The notes under the pieces are model-generated. The model saw only the letters and a program-made list of their open reading frames with translations, made no database searches and was not told the DNA's origin. DNA of 27,355 nucleotides, taken from assembly GCA_002433025.1 (NCBI GenBank), contig DJGZ01000049.1, forward strand, positions 1 to 27,355, given 5' to 3'. This document shows, piece by piece, positions 17,081-24,503 of the stretch. Position 1 is the first letter of the stretch. Each line of letters begins with the position of its first letter. The translations under genes were made by a program, and so were the position numbers. Source of the DNA: Bacteroidales bacterium UBA5833 (GTDB lineage Bacteria; Bacteroidota; Bacteroidia; Bacteroidales; Lentimicrobiaceae).

Positions 17081-17806
17081 ATGAAAAGAATAATTATGGC
17101 TGTTTTGGCCATGGGTTTTGGTTTTTCTGCATTCGCCCAACCCATTGCTATAAGCTTCAGCGATTTTACTGAGATTGTTGGTTCAATGCAGATACAAGGC
17201 TTCTCCTCCCCATTTGAAATTACCGAAGAGGAGGATGAGTTTAATCGCTATGCAGCTACATTCCTGAATACCAAAGATTTTGTTTATGTAAAGCTTGATC
17301 CCCGCAAAGGCGGAGTAGTTTGGCAGGATGCCCCATATAAATTAGGCAAATGGGATGCAGAATATGCGTTTTTGCGAACTCAGGCTACTTTGGCAATAGA
17401 TTTGCCTGCTATTGAAGCCGTCCTGAGGATAAGCAGCAACAAATTCACCGATCAGGCCGACCTTGAAGCCATTGCCTGGCAAACAGGACTTTTAGACCGG
17501 AATTTTGCAGCACTTCGCTGGCCCGATGAAATTCCTGAAGCATTTCGTCCTGAATGTGTAATTGTTGATGTTGAGCGTGTTGAATCTTCTACTGAAGGCT
17601 ATACTACCGAATACTTTCTTACAGTTTTGATGAGCAAGGAGCTGAAACAATCGGTAAAAAGGCTTCGCAGTCAGTACGAAGACAATGGGCATTACATTGT
17701 TTTTTCCGATAAAACTGCTCTGACCTCGCAGTTTGGCCATCTCGATGATCTTGACACCTGTTGCCGGGATGATGAAAAGCTTGTCATTTCATTTCAAATA
17801 CCATAA
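17081..17806 (+). CDS. Secreted protein of unknown function
   Basis: A 241-residue protein. ATG 17081 is preferred over an upstream TTG because it starts a standard signal peptide (MKRIIMAVLAMGFGFSAFAQ). I do not recognise the mature protein. It is mixed alpha/beta and acidic, contains no transmembrane segment, and has a C-terminal DTCCRDDEKL segment with adjacent cysteines. It lies 18 nt after the OmpA-like gene and 11 nt before the next one, which argues for co-transcription and an envelope role. Confidence 0.75.
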   Translation: MKRIIMAVLAMGFGFSAFAQPIAISFSDFTEIVGSMQIQGFSSPFEITEEEDEFNRYAATFLNTKDFVYVKLDPRKGGVVWQDAPYKLGKWDAEYAFLRTQATLAIDLPAIEAVLRISSNKFTDQADLEAIAWQTGLLDRNFAALRWPDEIPEAFRPECVIVDVERVESSTEGYTTEYFLTVLMSKELKQSVKRLRSQYEDNGHYIVFSDKTALTSQFGHLDDLDTCCRDDEKLVISFQIP

Positions 17807-17817
17807 ATCTGCAAAAG

Positions 17818-19317
17818 ATGAACGTTGGAAAATACTTGATTGTACTGGCATTATCACTGATTCTTTTGCCTGATGTGAGCCTGGCAAACCGGGGAAAGAT
17901 TAAAATTCTCGAAAAACTTTACACTGAAAAAGCCCCTCCGGATAAGATGAAAGCGGAGGTAGCTGACAAATGGATCAGGCACAATCAGATGGTTGACCTG
18001 GTGGAAGCTGGCTATTTATCACGGATTCAGGATCTTGCGTACAAAATTGGCAACAACCAGAATCTTGAAGTTGATCAGAATGCCGCCAATACAATGAAGA
18101 ATTTTATTCTTTCGGCATCATTTCATTGTATTCCTGACGAACTACCTGACGGGGTTGAAAATGAAGACAGCCCGGGAATTAAGGCATCTTATTACTTTGT
18201 TTTCCACTTCGAGCTCAGCGATCCGCATACTAATGTAATTATTGGAATGTATAAAGTTGATGGAAAATTTACCTCTGCCACCCGACTGAGTGCGCATGAA
18301 CAAGCCGAACTCGCTTTAAAATTGCTGGATGAGCCGGGTATTCCAACCATTGATCAGATTGAAGCCGATATTACAGCAAAAGCCGATTATCATGCTGCAA
18401 AAATCCGCTATGCGGGAACAGCTACTGCCAATGGTGAAAATACAGGAATGGTAACGGTTTCCGGCATCAGGAGTAATGTAATCGGGGAGGCAAAGAGTAA
18501 TCCCATATCGGCGTTTGAACTCAGGTGCGAAAAAGGAAAGTTTAAAAAAACCAATGCCCGTTTTGTTCGCTTCGAAGGCAATGAATACTTTCACGGAGGT
18601 CCCAATTCCATAAGCTTTGATTACGAAACGTACAATTGTGCTGATTTTGAAGATGATAAAACCGAGGAAAAGTTCACATTGGTTCAGATAAGCCGCTTTG
18701 CAGGCCGAATTGACGAGAAGGTTGTGCAGGAAGAAACCATTGAGTTTAATTGCGGGTCATACAACATTACAGCGCATTATTCAGCCCCAGGATTTGCCGA
18801 TGCCAAAGTGGTGTGGAAAAATGTTAGTGTACTCATTCCTGATGATTTCTCGAAAATTCCGGTATATAAGGCCAAAGATTTTGAAAATGATGATGTTCCG
18901 GAAGTAATAGTACCTTATGCCATTAATATTCCGGGTTATGGCCTGGAATACTACCTGAGTGAGTGTATGGAGGAGCTTGAAATACCTGAGATTATTAGTC
19001 TGAGGGCTGGTCAGCCCGGAGCAGTTCTCTGGATCGAAAAAGGAGAAGATGCGCTGAATAAATGTTCAGTCGAAAAAACTCCTGAAAATCCTTTTGTACA
19101 TCTGGTGCTGCAGTTTGATCTTTATATAGGCGAAACTGAAGGCGATGGCGAACAAATTGCAGTGGGTACCGATTCGGAGTTTCCCAATGCCTATACATTT
19201 CCATGGAAGAGTATAGAGCCGGAAATACTTGAAAAACTACAGGCGGGGCAATTTGCCGGAAAGAAACTCAGCAACAGCGCCGGAGCAACACTTACCATAA
19301 CATTTGATCCCAAATAG
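17818..19317 (+). CDS. Large secreted protein of unknown function
   Basis: A 499-residue protein with an N-terminal signal peptide (MNVGKYLIVLALSLILLPDVSLA). The mature part starts with a helical segment (about 25-110) and then becomes beta-rich, with Gly/Asn turns and repeated FxxxVL-type strands (for example YYFVFHFELSDPHTNVIIG and LVLQFDLYIGETEGDG), suggesting two or more beta-sandwich-like domains. No catalytic motif, repeat family or sorting domain is recognised. It is third in the OmpA operon, 11 nt after the preceding gene and 39 nt before the lipoprotein start. Confidence 0.75.
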   Translation: MNVGKYLIVLALSLILLPDVSLANRGKIKILEKLYTEKAPPDKMKAEVADKWIRHNQMVDLVEAGYLSRIQDLAYKIGNNQNLEVDQNAANTMKNFILSASFHCIPDELPDGVENEDSPGIKASYYFVFHFELSDPHTNVIIGMYKVDGKFTSATRLSAHEQAELALKLLDEPGIPTIDQIEADITAKADYHAAKIRYAGTATANGENTGMVTVSGIRSNVIGEAKSNPISAFELRCEKGKFKKTNARFVRFEGNEYFHGGPNSISFDYETYNCADFEDDKTEEKFTLVQISRFAGRIDEKVVQEETIEFNCGSYNITAHYSAPGFADAKVVWKNVSVLIPDDFSKIPVYKAKDFENDDVPEVIVPYAINIPGYGLEYYLSECMEELEIPEIISLRAGQPGAVLWIEKGEDALNKCSVEKTPENPFVHLVLQFDLYIGETEGDGEQIAVGTDSEFPNAYTFPWKSIEPEILEKLQAGQFAGKKLSNSAGATLTITFDPK

Positions 19318-19356
19318 TTTGTGATAAATTTGCATTTAACCCTTAATCCAAACACA

Positions 19357-20046
19357 ATGAAAACAAACAGAAAAACCGGAGTTGTGCTCATGGCAGCTGC
19401 TGCCTTATTCCTCACATCCTGTGGCGGAGGTGGCTCTAACATCAATCCCGACTCAAAAATGAGTGAAGTAGCCGGCGAAATGGCAGGTATGAAAACCTAT
19501 ATGATTGAGTACAAAAGCACACTCAGCTCTAATGAAATAAATAGTGTAACCAAAACCGTTCAGTGGGTTGACACCGAAAATGACCGTTACGCTTTTTTCT
19601 CAGAATCTGAAAGCAATTATATGGGAGAAAAACAGACTGATAATTCGCTGATGATCATGAAAGATGGTTATAGCTACATTATTAACCTCAAAGATAAAAC
19701 AGGTTTTAAAACCAAGGATGGAGAACTCGAAGAAGATCCAACCGCCGATATTATGCCTGAAGATGATGTAACTTTCAGGCAGATGATTGAAGCTGAAGGA
19801 GGAAAAATTCTGGGCAATGAAAAATTCCTGGGAAGAGATTGTATTGTAGTGGAATTAAACCAGGCTGATGACAGCGGCGAGCCTCTTCTCACAAAAATGT
19901 GGTATTACAAGGGAATTATGCTAAAGATGCAGAATTCATTCACCACTATGGAAGCCGTTAAGTTTGAGGAAAATGCCCGCATTCCTGCCGAAAAGTTTGA
20001 AGTTCCCGCCGGAATTCAACTGATGGAGATGCCCGGGATGCCCTGA
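19357..20046 (+). CDS. Lipoprotein with LolA/DUF4412-like features
   Basis: A 229-residue protein starting at ATG 19357 (the frame is open to 19321, but this start places the signal correctly). The lipobox is LFLTSC with lipidated Cys22, followed by GGGGS. The mature part is beta-rich with alternating polar strands (WVDTENDRYAFFSES, SYIINLKDKTGF) and the segment LGRDCIVVELNQ, then a C-terminal AEKFEVPAGIQLMEMPG. This resembles DUF4412-type and LolA-like outer-membrane lipoproteins of Bacteroidota, a family match made by eye. It is last in the operon and is followed by a terminator. Confidence 0.8.
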   Translation: MKTNRKTGVVLMAAAALFLTSCGGGGSNINPDSKMSEVAGEMAGMKTYMIEYKSTLSSNEINSVTKTVQWVDTENDRYAFFSESESNYMGEKQTDNSLMIMKDGYSYIINLKDKTGFKTKDGELEEDPTADIMPEDDVTFRQMIEAEGGKILGNEKFLGRDCIVVELNQADDSGEPLLTKMWYYKGIMLKMQNSFTTMEAVKFEENARIPAEKFEVPAGIQLMEMPGMP

Positions 20047-20073
20047 TGGCACTCCCCCCTGAATAGCTTCACC

Positions 20074-20112
20074 AACCCTGCGGATCATCCATACCGCAGG
20101 GTTCATTGTTTT
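20074..20112 (+). terminator. Intrinsic terminator after the OmpA operon
   Basis: Perfect 10-bp inverted repeat AACCCTGCGG (20074-20083) and CCGCAGGGTT (20094-20103) with a 10-nt loop, followed by CATTGTTTT. It sits 27 nt after the lipoprotein stop. The T-tract is short and interrupted, so termination may be only moderate. Confidence 0.7.
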
Positions 20113-20199
20113 CTGCCGGGGGCTTGATTTTCACCGGGCATTTATCCGGCAGACGAATGCACTTCATCATATCATCGGCGGAGTTTGGCCTGAAGCATG

Positions 20200-20207
20200 T
20201 AGTTTTG
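20200..20207 (+). promoter_or_regulatory. Candidate Bacteroidetes -7 element before the sensor kinase
   Basis: TAGTTTTG matches the TAnnTTTG consensus exactly and lies 25 nt before ATG 20233. A TTTG at 20184-20187 is too close to be a -33 element and no other is seen at about 20 nt, so this rests on one box only. Confidence 0.3.
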
Positions 20208-20232
20208 TAAATTAGCCTGAGAAATTAAAGGA

Positions 20233-21234
20233 ATGAAAAGCTGCAGGTCATATTCCGGCTATCTGTTTATACCGGCATTTCTGTTTCTGATAATCCCGTT
20301 GCTGGCCACCTGGTTCAATCCTGACATAATATCCGGCCAGGTATGGGTACTGTTGGTATGGCTTACTGCAATGGCCGGAATTTCTATTCTTTTACAGAAT
20401 TTTTTCATAAAGACGGGCCGCAAATCCGGAAAGCTATGGCTTGTTATTCCGGGAGCCTTGCTGCTGCTGGCCCTGGCCTGGTTTTTTACCCTCCGCACGA
20501 GCAGTGAAATAGTCGGCCCTGCACAGGCCTGGGATGCGAAATGGATCAGTTTATTGATTGTATTGTGCTTTTTTGGCGGGGGATACCTGGTGAATTACCT
20601 GTTGGGGGAAGGGCAGCACAGGGCAGTTACGCTCGACAACCAACTTAGCATGAAAGAACTTGAACTCGACTTCATGAAAAACCAGCTTAACCCCCACTTT
20701 CTGTTCAACAGCCTGAATAATATCGCGGCGACCATCATGGTTGACAAGGAGATGGCGCTTGATTATACATTTAAACTTTCGGAACTGCTCCGTTACCAGG
20801 TTGGGATTTCCGGCCGCGAAACTGTTCCTCTGGAGGAAGAGATCGCTTTTATCCGTAACTTTCTTGATATAGAAAAATTCCGGCTGGGTGTCAGGTGTGA
20901 CATTAACTTTTCGGCAGACACGGAGGACCGCCTTGTGGCTGTACCACCACTGTTGCTTCACCCGCTGATAGAGCATGCACTGCGTAAAAGTCTCGGTCTT
21001 AACGAAAAATCTGTCATTAATATCAGGTTGACTTCCGACAGCGAATTCGTAAAATTACAGATAGTCAATTCAGTGCCCGAAAACCCGGCTTATAAGAAAC
21101 TGAGTGGTACCGGCATCGAAACACTGAAAAAACGGCTTGATATTCTCTTCCCCGGCAGTTACACGCTGAACACCGCTAAAAAAAAGACCGGATATGAACT
21201 CGGATTCGAAATCCGGCTCAAAAAAAACATATAA
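20233..21234 (+). CDS. LytS-type membrane sensor histidine kinase with altered ATP-binding motifs
   Basis: A 333-residue protein. The N-terminal about 125 residues contain four hydrophobic membrane segments (around 10-27, 38-56, 68-87 and 105-124). The His-kinase motif MKNQLNPHFLFNSLNNI supplies phosphoacceptor His155, as in the LytS/YehU family, and the helical region has the usual LSELLRYQV. The N-box, normally QPLVENAIKHG, reads HPLIEHALRKS, so the Mg-ATP-coordinating Asn is His. The G-box reads GTGIETLKKRL in place of the usual GIGL form. ATP binding may therefore be weakened or lost. The gene is 15 nt upstream of a LytTR response regulator, its obvious partner. Confidence 0.85.
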   Translation: MKSCRSYSGYLFIPAFLFLIIPLLATWFNPDIISGQVWVLLVWLTAMAGISILLQNFFIKTGRKSGKLWLVIPGALLLLALAWFFTLRTSSEIVGPAQAWDAKWISLLIVLCFFGGGYLVNYLLGEGQHRAVTLDNQLSMKELELDFMKNQLNPHFLFNSLNNIAATIMVDKEMALDYTFKLSELLRYQVGISGRETVPLEEEIAFIRNFLDIEKFRLGVRCDINFSADTEDRLVAVPPLLLHPLIEHALRKSLGLNEKSVINIRLTSDSEFVKLQIVNSVPENPAYKKLSGTGIETLKKRLDILFPGSYTLNTAKKKTGYELGFEIRLKKNI

Positions 21235-21249
21235 TACAACCCGAAAGGT

Positions 21250-21987
21250 ATGGAAAATATAAATGAAAAACTAAGTTGTCTGGTGGTTGATGATGAGCAA
21301 CCGGCTCAATGGGTAATCACTTCGTACATCAGCGAAACGGCAAATCTTGAATTGGCAGCCTGCGCTTCCGACGCGGTGGAGGCGCTTGAGATTATGAAAA
21401 CACGCGCCATTGATCTGCTTTTTCTCGACATCAACCTTCCCGGCCTCAATGGGCTTGAGATGCTCGACACCCTCGAATTTCAGCCCATGGTAATTTTCAC
21501 CACCGCCTATGCGGCCTATGCTGCCGAAAGCTTTGAGTACAATGTGGTTGATTACCTGGTAAAACCGGTCACCAAACAGCATTTCGAAAGGGCTGTGGCA
21601 AGGGCTTTTGAAAAAGCAAGGCTTCGTGAAGTCATTGAAAATGCGGATACGCGTTACCCAACCGCATCCATTGAACTTAACCTGGGCGGTTCAACCGAAG
21701 TTATTGAAACTGAAAATATTGTCTATCTTCAGAGCTACGGGAATTATGTCAAGGTTTTTCTGGAAAACCGGATGATCCTTGCCACCTCCACCACCCACCA
21801 GCTTTTAAGCCAACTGCCGCAGAAATCATTTCTCAGGATCCATAAATCCTTTATTGTAAACCGGAAATATATAAAAGCATACTCCAACAATTCAGTGCTG
21901 GCAGGAAAAGAAAAACTGCCGATCGGGATATCCTACCGGCAATCCGTTGTTACAGCCCTGAATCATAAGAAAGAGGCTGGCTCTTAA
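21250..21987 (+). CDS. LytTR-family response regulator
   Basis: A 245-residue cytosolic protein. The receiver domain (about 8-120) has the acidic pair DD14-15, phosphoacceptor Asp60 (LLFLDINLPGLNG), Thr84/85 (FTTAY) and Lys105 (YLVKPV). The LytTR DNA-binding domain (about 138-240) has IVYLQSYGNYVKVF and FLRIHKSFIVNRKYI. It is co-transcribed with the LytS-type kinase 15 nt upstream. Its target promoters are not visible. The gene ends 5 nt from the convergent hybrid kinase, leaving no room for separate terminators. Confidence 0.93.
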   Translation: MENINEKLSCLVVDDEQPAQWVITSYISETANLELAACASDAVEALEIMKTRAIDLLFLDINLPGLNGLEMLDTLEFQPMVIFTTAYAAYAAESFEYNVVDYLVKPVTKQHFERAVARAFEKARLREVIENADTRYPTASIELNLGGSTEVIETENIVYLQSYGNYVKVFLENRMILATSTTHQLLSQLPQKSFLRIHKSFIVNRKYIKAYSNNSVLAGKEKLPIGISYRQSVVTALNHKKEAGS

Positions 21988-21992
21988 TCTGC

Positions 21993-24176
21993 TCAGGAAA
22001 GGTATTTGCCAATCACTTCGAAGAGGTCTTTCTGCTGGAAGGGCTTGTATAAATAATCGCTCACGCCGGCATCTTTCATTTGTTCGGTGGCTTCGGACGA
22101 TACATTGCCGGTAATCATCACCAGCGGAGTCCCTGATTTTTCCGGATCCGGCAATGTTCTGATTCTCCTTGCAAGTTCCAGTCCATCCATGCGTGGCATA
22201 TACATGTCACTCAGAATGATATCATACTTTGAGGATAAAATTTTATTCAACGCATCTTCACCATTGTCAGTAAATTCTGTTTTAGCCCCGGTCCGTTTAA
22301 AGATCGTTTTCAAAAGCAATACGTTGAAATAATCATCATCAGCAATTAAAATGCGGGCTTCAGGGGCATGAATAACGGCGCCGGCATCAAAGATCCTTGC
22401 CGGTAAAGCCCCGGCGTCCCCGGTTTCGTATGGAATCCTGACAATAAAGACTGACCCTTTCCCCACCTCGCTGCGCACCTCTATCCGCCCACCCATTTCC
22501 TCTACCAGTTTTTTTGTTACAGGCAGTCCCAGCCCTGTTCCGATCACCCAACGGGAAGAATTCCCGGTGCTGAACCTGGAATATTCGTCAAAAACAGTGT
22601 CAAGTTGTCCGGATGACATGCCAATTCCGGTATCCTTTACACTTATTTCAAGCATGGCCTTAATATCTCCCGGAATCAGGGAAGCATCGAGTGTAATAGT
22701 TCCTTTAAGGGTATATTTCACAGCATTGCTGATCAGGTTATTGAGCACCTGCCGCAACCGGATTTCATCCCCGATCAGCACGGCACCGGGTTTTATTGAA
22801 TTAACCCTGATCCTGAGCTTCCTTTCCCTGATCATGCTTTCGAATGACCTTACCGATTGGCGTATCGTTTCTTCAGGACGGAAAGGGTTGTTGAGGAAGG
22901 TCATCTTCCCTGCCTCAAGTTTGGAAAGGTCCAGAATATCGTTTACCGTTGTAAGTAATATCTCCGATGATGACAGTATGCCCGACAGGTACTCCGTTTG
23001 TTCGCTGTTAAGGCCTGATTGCTCCAATTGCTCGGTAAATCCTATCACTGAAGAGAGCGGTGTTCTGAATTCATGGCTCATATAAGCAAGAAACCTCCTT
23101 TTCTCTTCTGCTTCTTCAATTGCTTTCTGCTTTGAGGCAATGAGCCGGAGCTGGTAACGGTGGTTTTCGCGAAGCATCCATGCCAGCGCCAGGGCAAGTA
23201 AAAACGCCCCGAATACCGATACAATCATTGAGGTATGAAGGATTCCCGCCGAACGGGTAATTGTTCTGGCGGACTGATCACGGAAAACATTCTCATTTAC
23301 CACTGCTGTTTCCTTCAGGGCAAACAGTATTCCCCTGATCTCAGCCATCAGGGCATTGTTCAGCTTTACCAGCTTCAGCTCGCTTTGCCTTAACTCATTT
23401 CTGCGTTGCAATTGTCTTCGCATCTGGGTCTGGTAATAGGAGTTTGACCTGCTGATGATGTCATCGGCAAACCGGTGAAGCGAAAAAGTGGTATCTGAAT
23501 CTTCCGCCACATCAGGTTGCGGGGGTGGAGTTTCCCCCTGCTTAACCACTACCTTGGCGTTGATGGTCTGTTGCTCTTCCTCCCCTACAAGAAATGTCTT
23601 TATTTTCCCGAACAGTCCCTTTTTCCTCAATCCTGTGGTCTGGCTGAAATCGATGGTATCAATATCAAGCCCTCCGGCACGGGCAGTAAACTTTCTGACA
23701 GTCAGGGGTCCGTCATGATTCTCAAAGGGAACAGATTCTATAGCTGCCGTAATGATCATCAGCGAGTCTGCCAGCCGTTTAAGCCTTATATATGATCCCG
23801 CTTCCCGGTCGCGCTCATCAATGATCTTTCTGGCTTCGGTCTTACCAGCTTCAGGATTAAAGGGCGCAATCATTGACTGAAGGGTATCGAGGTGGCTGAT
23901 CAGCAGGCCAACCTGAAAACGGTAATTGCCGAAATGAACTTTGTTGTATCCCAACGCATACTCCTTGAATTCATTTTCGGCCATAAACAAGGCGGCAAGC
24001 GTATTCTCCACCTGGGTTACCGGTTGACGGCTATCTTTGAGAATTGCCAGGGCCGTTGAAATTTCATCCTTTTGCTTCTCCCTGATCAACAAAGCAATTA
24101 CAGCCACTGCCACCATCATAATGAGCAGCGATACGGCCAGAAACGGCATTAATTTTTCTCTTCTGAACAGTCTCAT
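21993..24176 (-). CDS. Membrane hybrid histidine kinase with C-terminal receiver
   Basis: A 727-residue protein. Transmembrane helix 1 is about 10-31 and helix 2 about 314-336. They enclose a largely helical extracytoplasmic sensor of about 280 residues with a Pro/Thr-rich linker near 215-230 (family not recognised). A short coiled segment leads to HisKA with His368 (FLAYMSHEFRTPLSSVIGF). The ATPase domain has NLISNAVKY, DTGIGM and GTGLGL. The receiver (about 607-727) has DDD613-615, phosphoacceptor Asp657 (ILSDMYMPRMDG) and a YLYKPF lysine. All motifs are intact, so autophosphorylation with intramolecular relay is expected. It is transcribed from its own promoter at 24202-24233 and has no output domain. 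Confidence 0.92.
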   Translation of the reverse strand: MRLFRREKLMPFLAVSLLIMMVAVAVIALLIREKQKDEISTALAILKDSRQPVTQVENTLAALFMAENEFKEYALGYNKVHFGNYRFQVGLLISHLDTLQSMIAPFNPEAGKTEARKIIDERDREAGSYIRLKRLADSLMIITAAIESVPFENHDGPLTVRKFTARAGGLDIDTIDFSQTTGLRKKGLFGKIKTFLVGEEEQQTINAKVVVKQGETPPPQPDVAEDSDTTFSLHRFADDIISRSNSYYQTQMRRQLQRRNELRQSELKLVKLNNALMAEIRGILFALKETAVVNENVFRDQSARTITRSAGILHTSMIVSVFGAFLLALALAWMLRENHRYQLRLIASKQKAIEEAEEKRRFLAYMSHEFRTPLSSVIGFTEQLEQSGLNSEQTEYLSGILSSSEILLTTVNDILDLSKLEAGKMTFLNNPFRPEETIRQSVRSFESMIRERKLRIRVNSIKPGAVLIGDEIRLRQVLNNLISNAVKYTLKGTITLDASLIPGDIKAMLEISVKDTGIGMSSGQLDTVFDEYSRFSTGNSSRWVIGTGLGLPVTKKLVEEMGGRIEVRSEVGKGSVFIVRIPYETGDAGALPARIFDAGAVIHAPEARILIADDDYFNVLLLKTIFKRTGAKTEFTDNGEDALNKILSSKYDIILSDMYMPRMDGLELARRIRTLPDPEKSGTPLVMITGNVSSEATEQMKDAGVSDYLYKPFQQKDLFEVIGKYLS

Positions 24177-24503
24177 AAAAAATGCAATACTCCATCCCGA
24201 ACAAAGTTATCCATTCTTCCGAACCATGACAAATTTTATTCAACCAAATGTCGAATTCAAGTCATAACTTTTATTACCAGCCATTTCGCTGAAAAAGGAA
24301 ACAGAAAACCAAACTGAAAATAACAGCCCGGCCCGGTGTTTCCTGATTATATTTTTCCTTAACCCGGATGCAAAATCTTTATTATAAAAATACATTAAAA
24401 GAATAAATGATAAAATTTATACAAATTCCAAACAGCAATTATTAAAATATTTAATAATTTTATCATCCCGATATGCTCATTATACTTACCCGTGGCACTA
24501 TAT
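24177..24503. other. Divergent intergenic region between two kinases
   Basis: A very AT-rich 327-bp spacer. It holds the strong minus-strand promoter at 24202-24233; the rest, toward 24503, should contain the promoter of the PAS kinase, but I see only weak -7-like matches such as TATATTTT near 24348. No gene or terminator is seen. Confidence 0.4.
24202..24233 (-). promoter_or_regulatory. Bacteroidetes-type promoter of the hybrid kinase
   Basis: On the minus strand TTTG (24233-24230) is followed after exactly 20 nt by TAACTTTG (24209-24202), a full match to the Bacteroidetes primary-sigma consensus TTTG/TAnnTTTG. Expected transcription start is about 24195, giving a leader of about 20 nt to ATG 24176. 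Confidence 0.75.

Noticed and set aside
21971..21985. AAGAG/CTCTT hairpin as a bidirectional terminator between convergent genes
   Set aside because: Only 5 bp, lies inside the coding end of the response regulator, and lacks a T-run.
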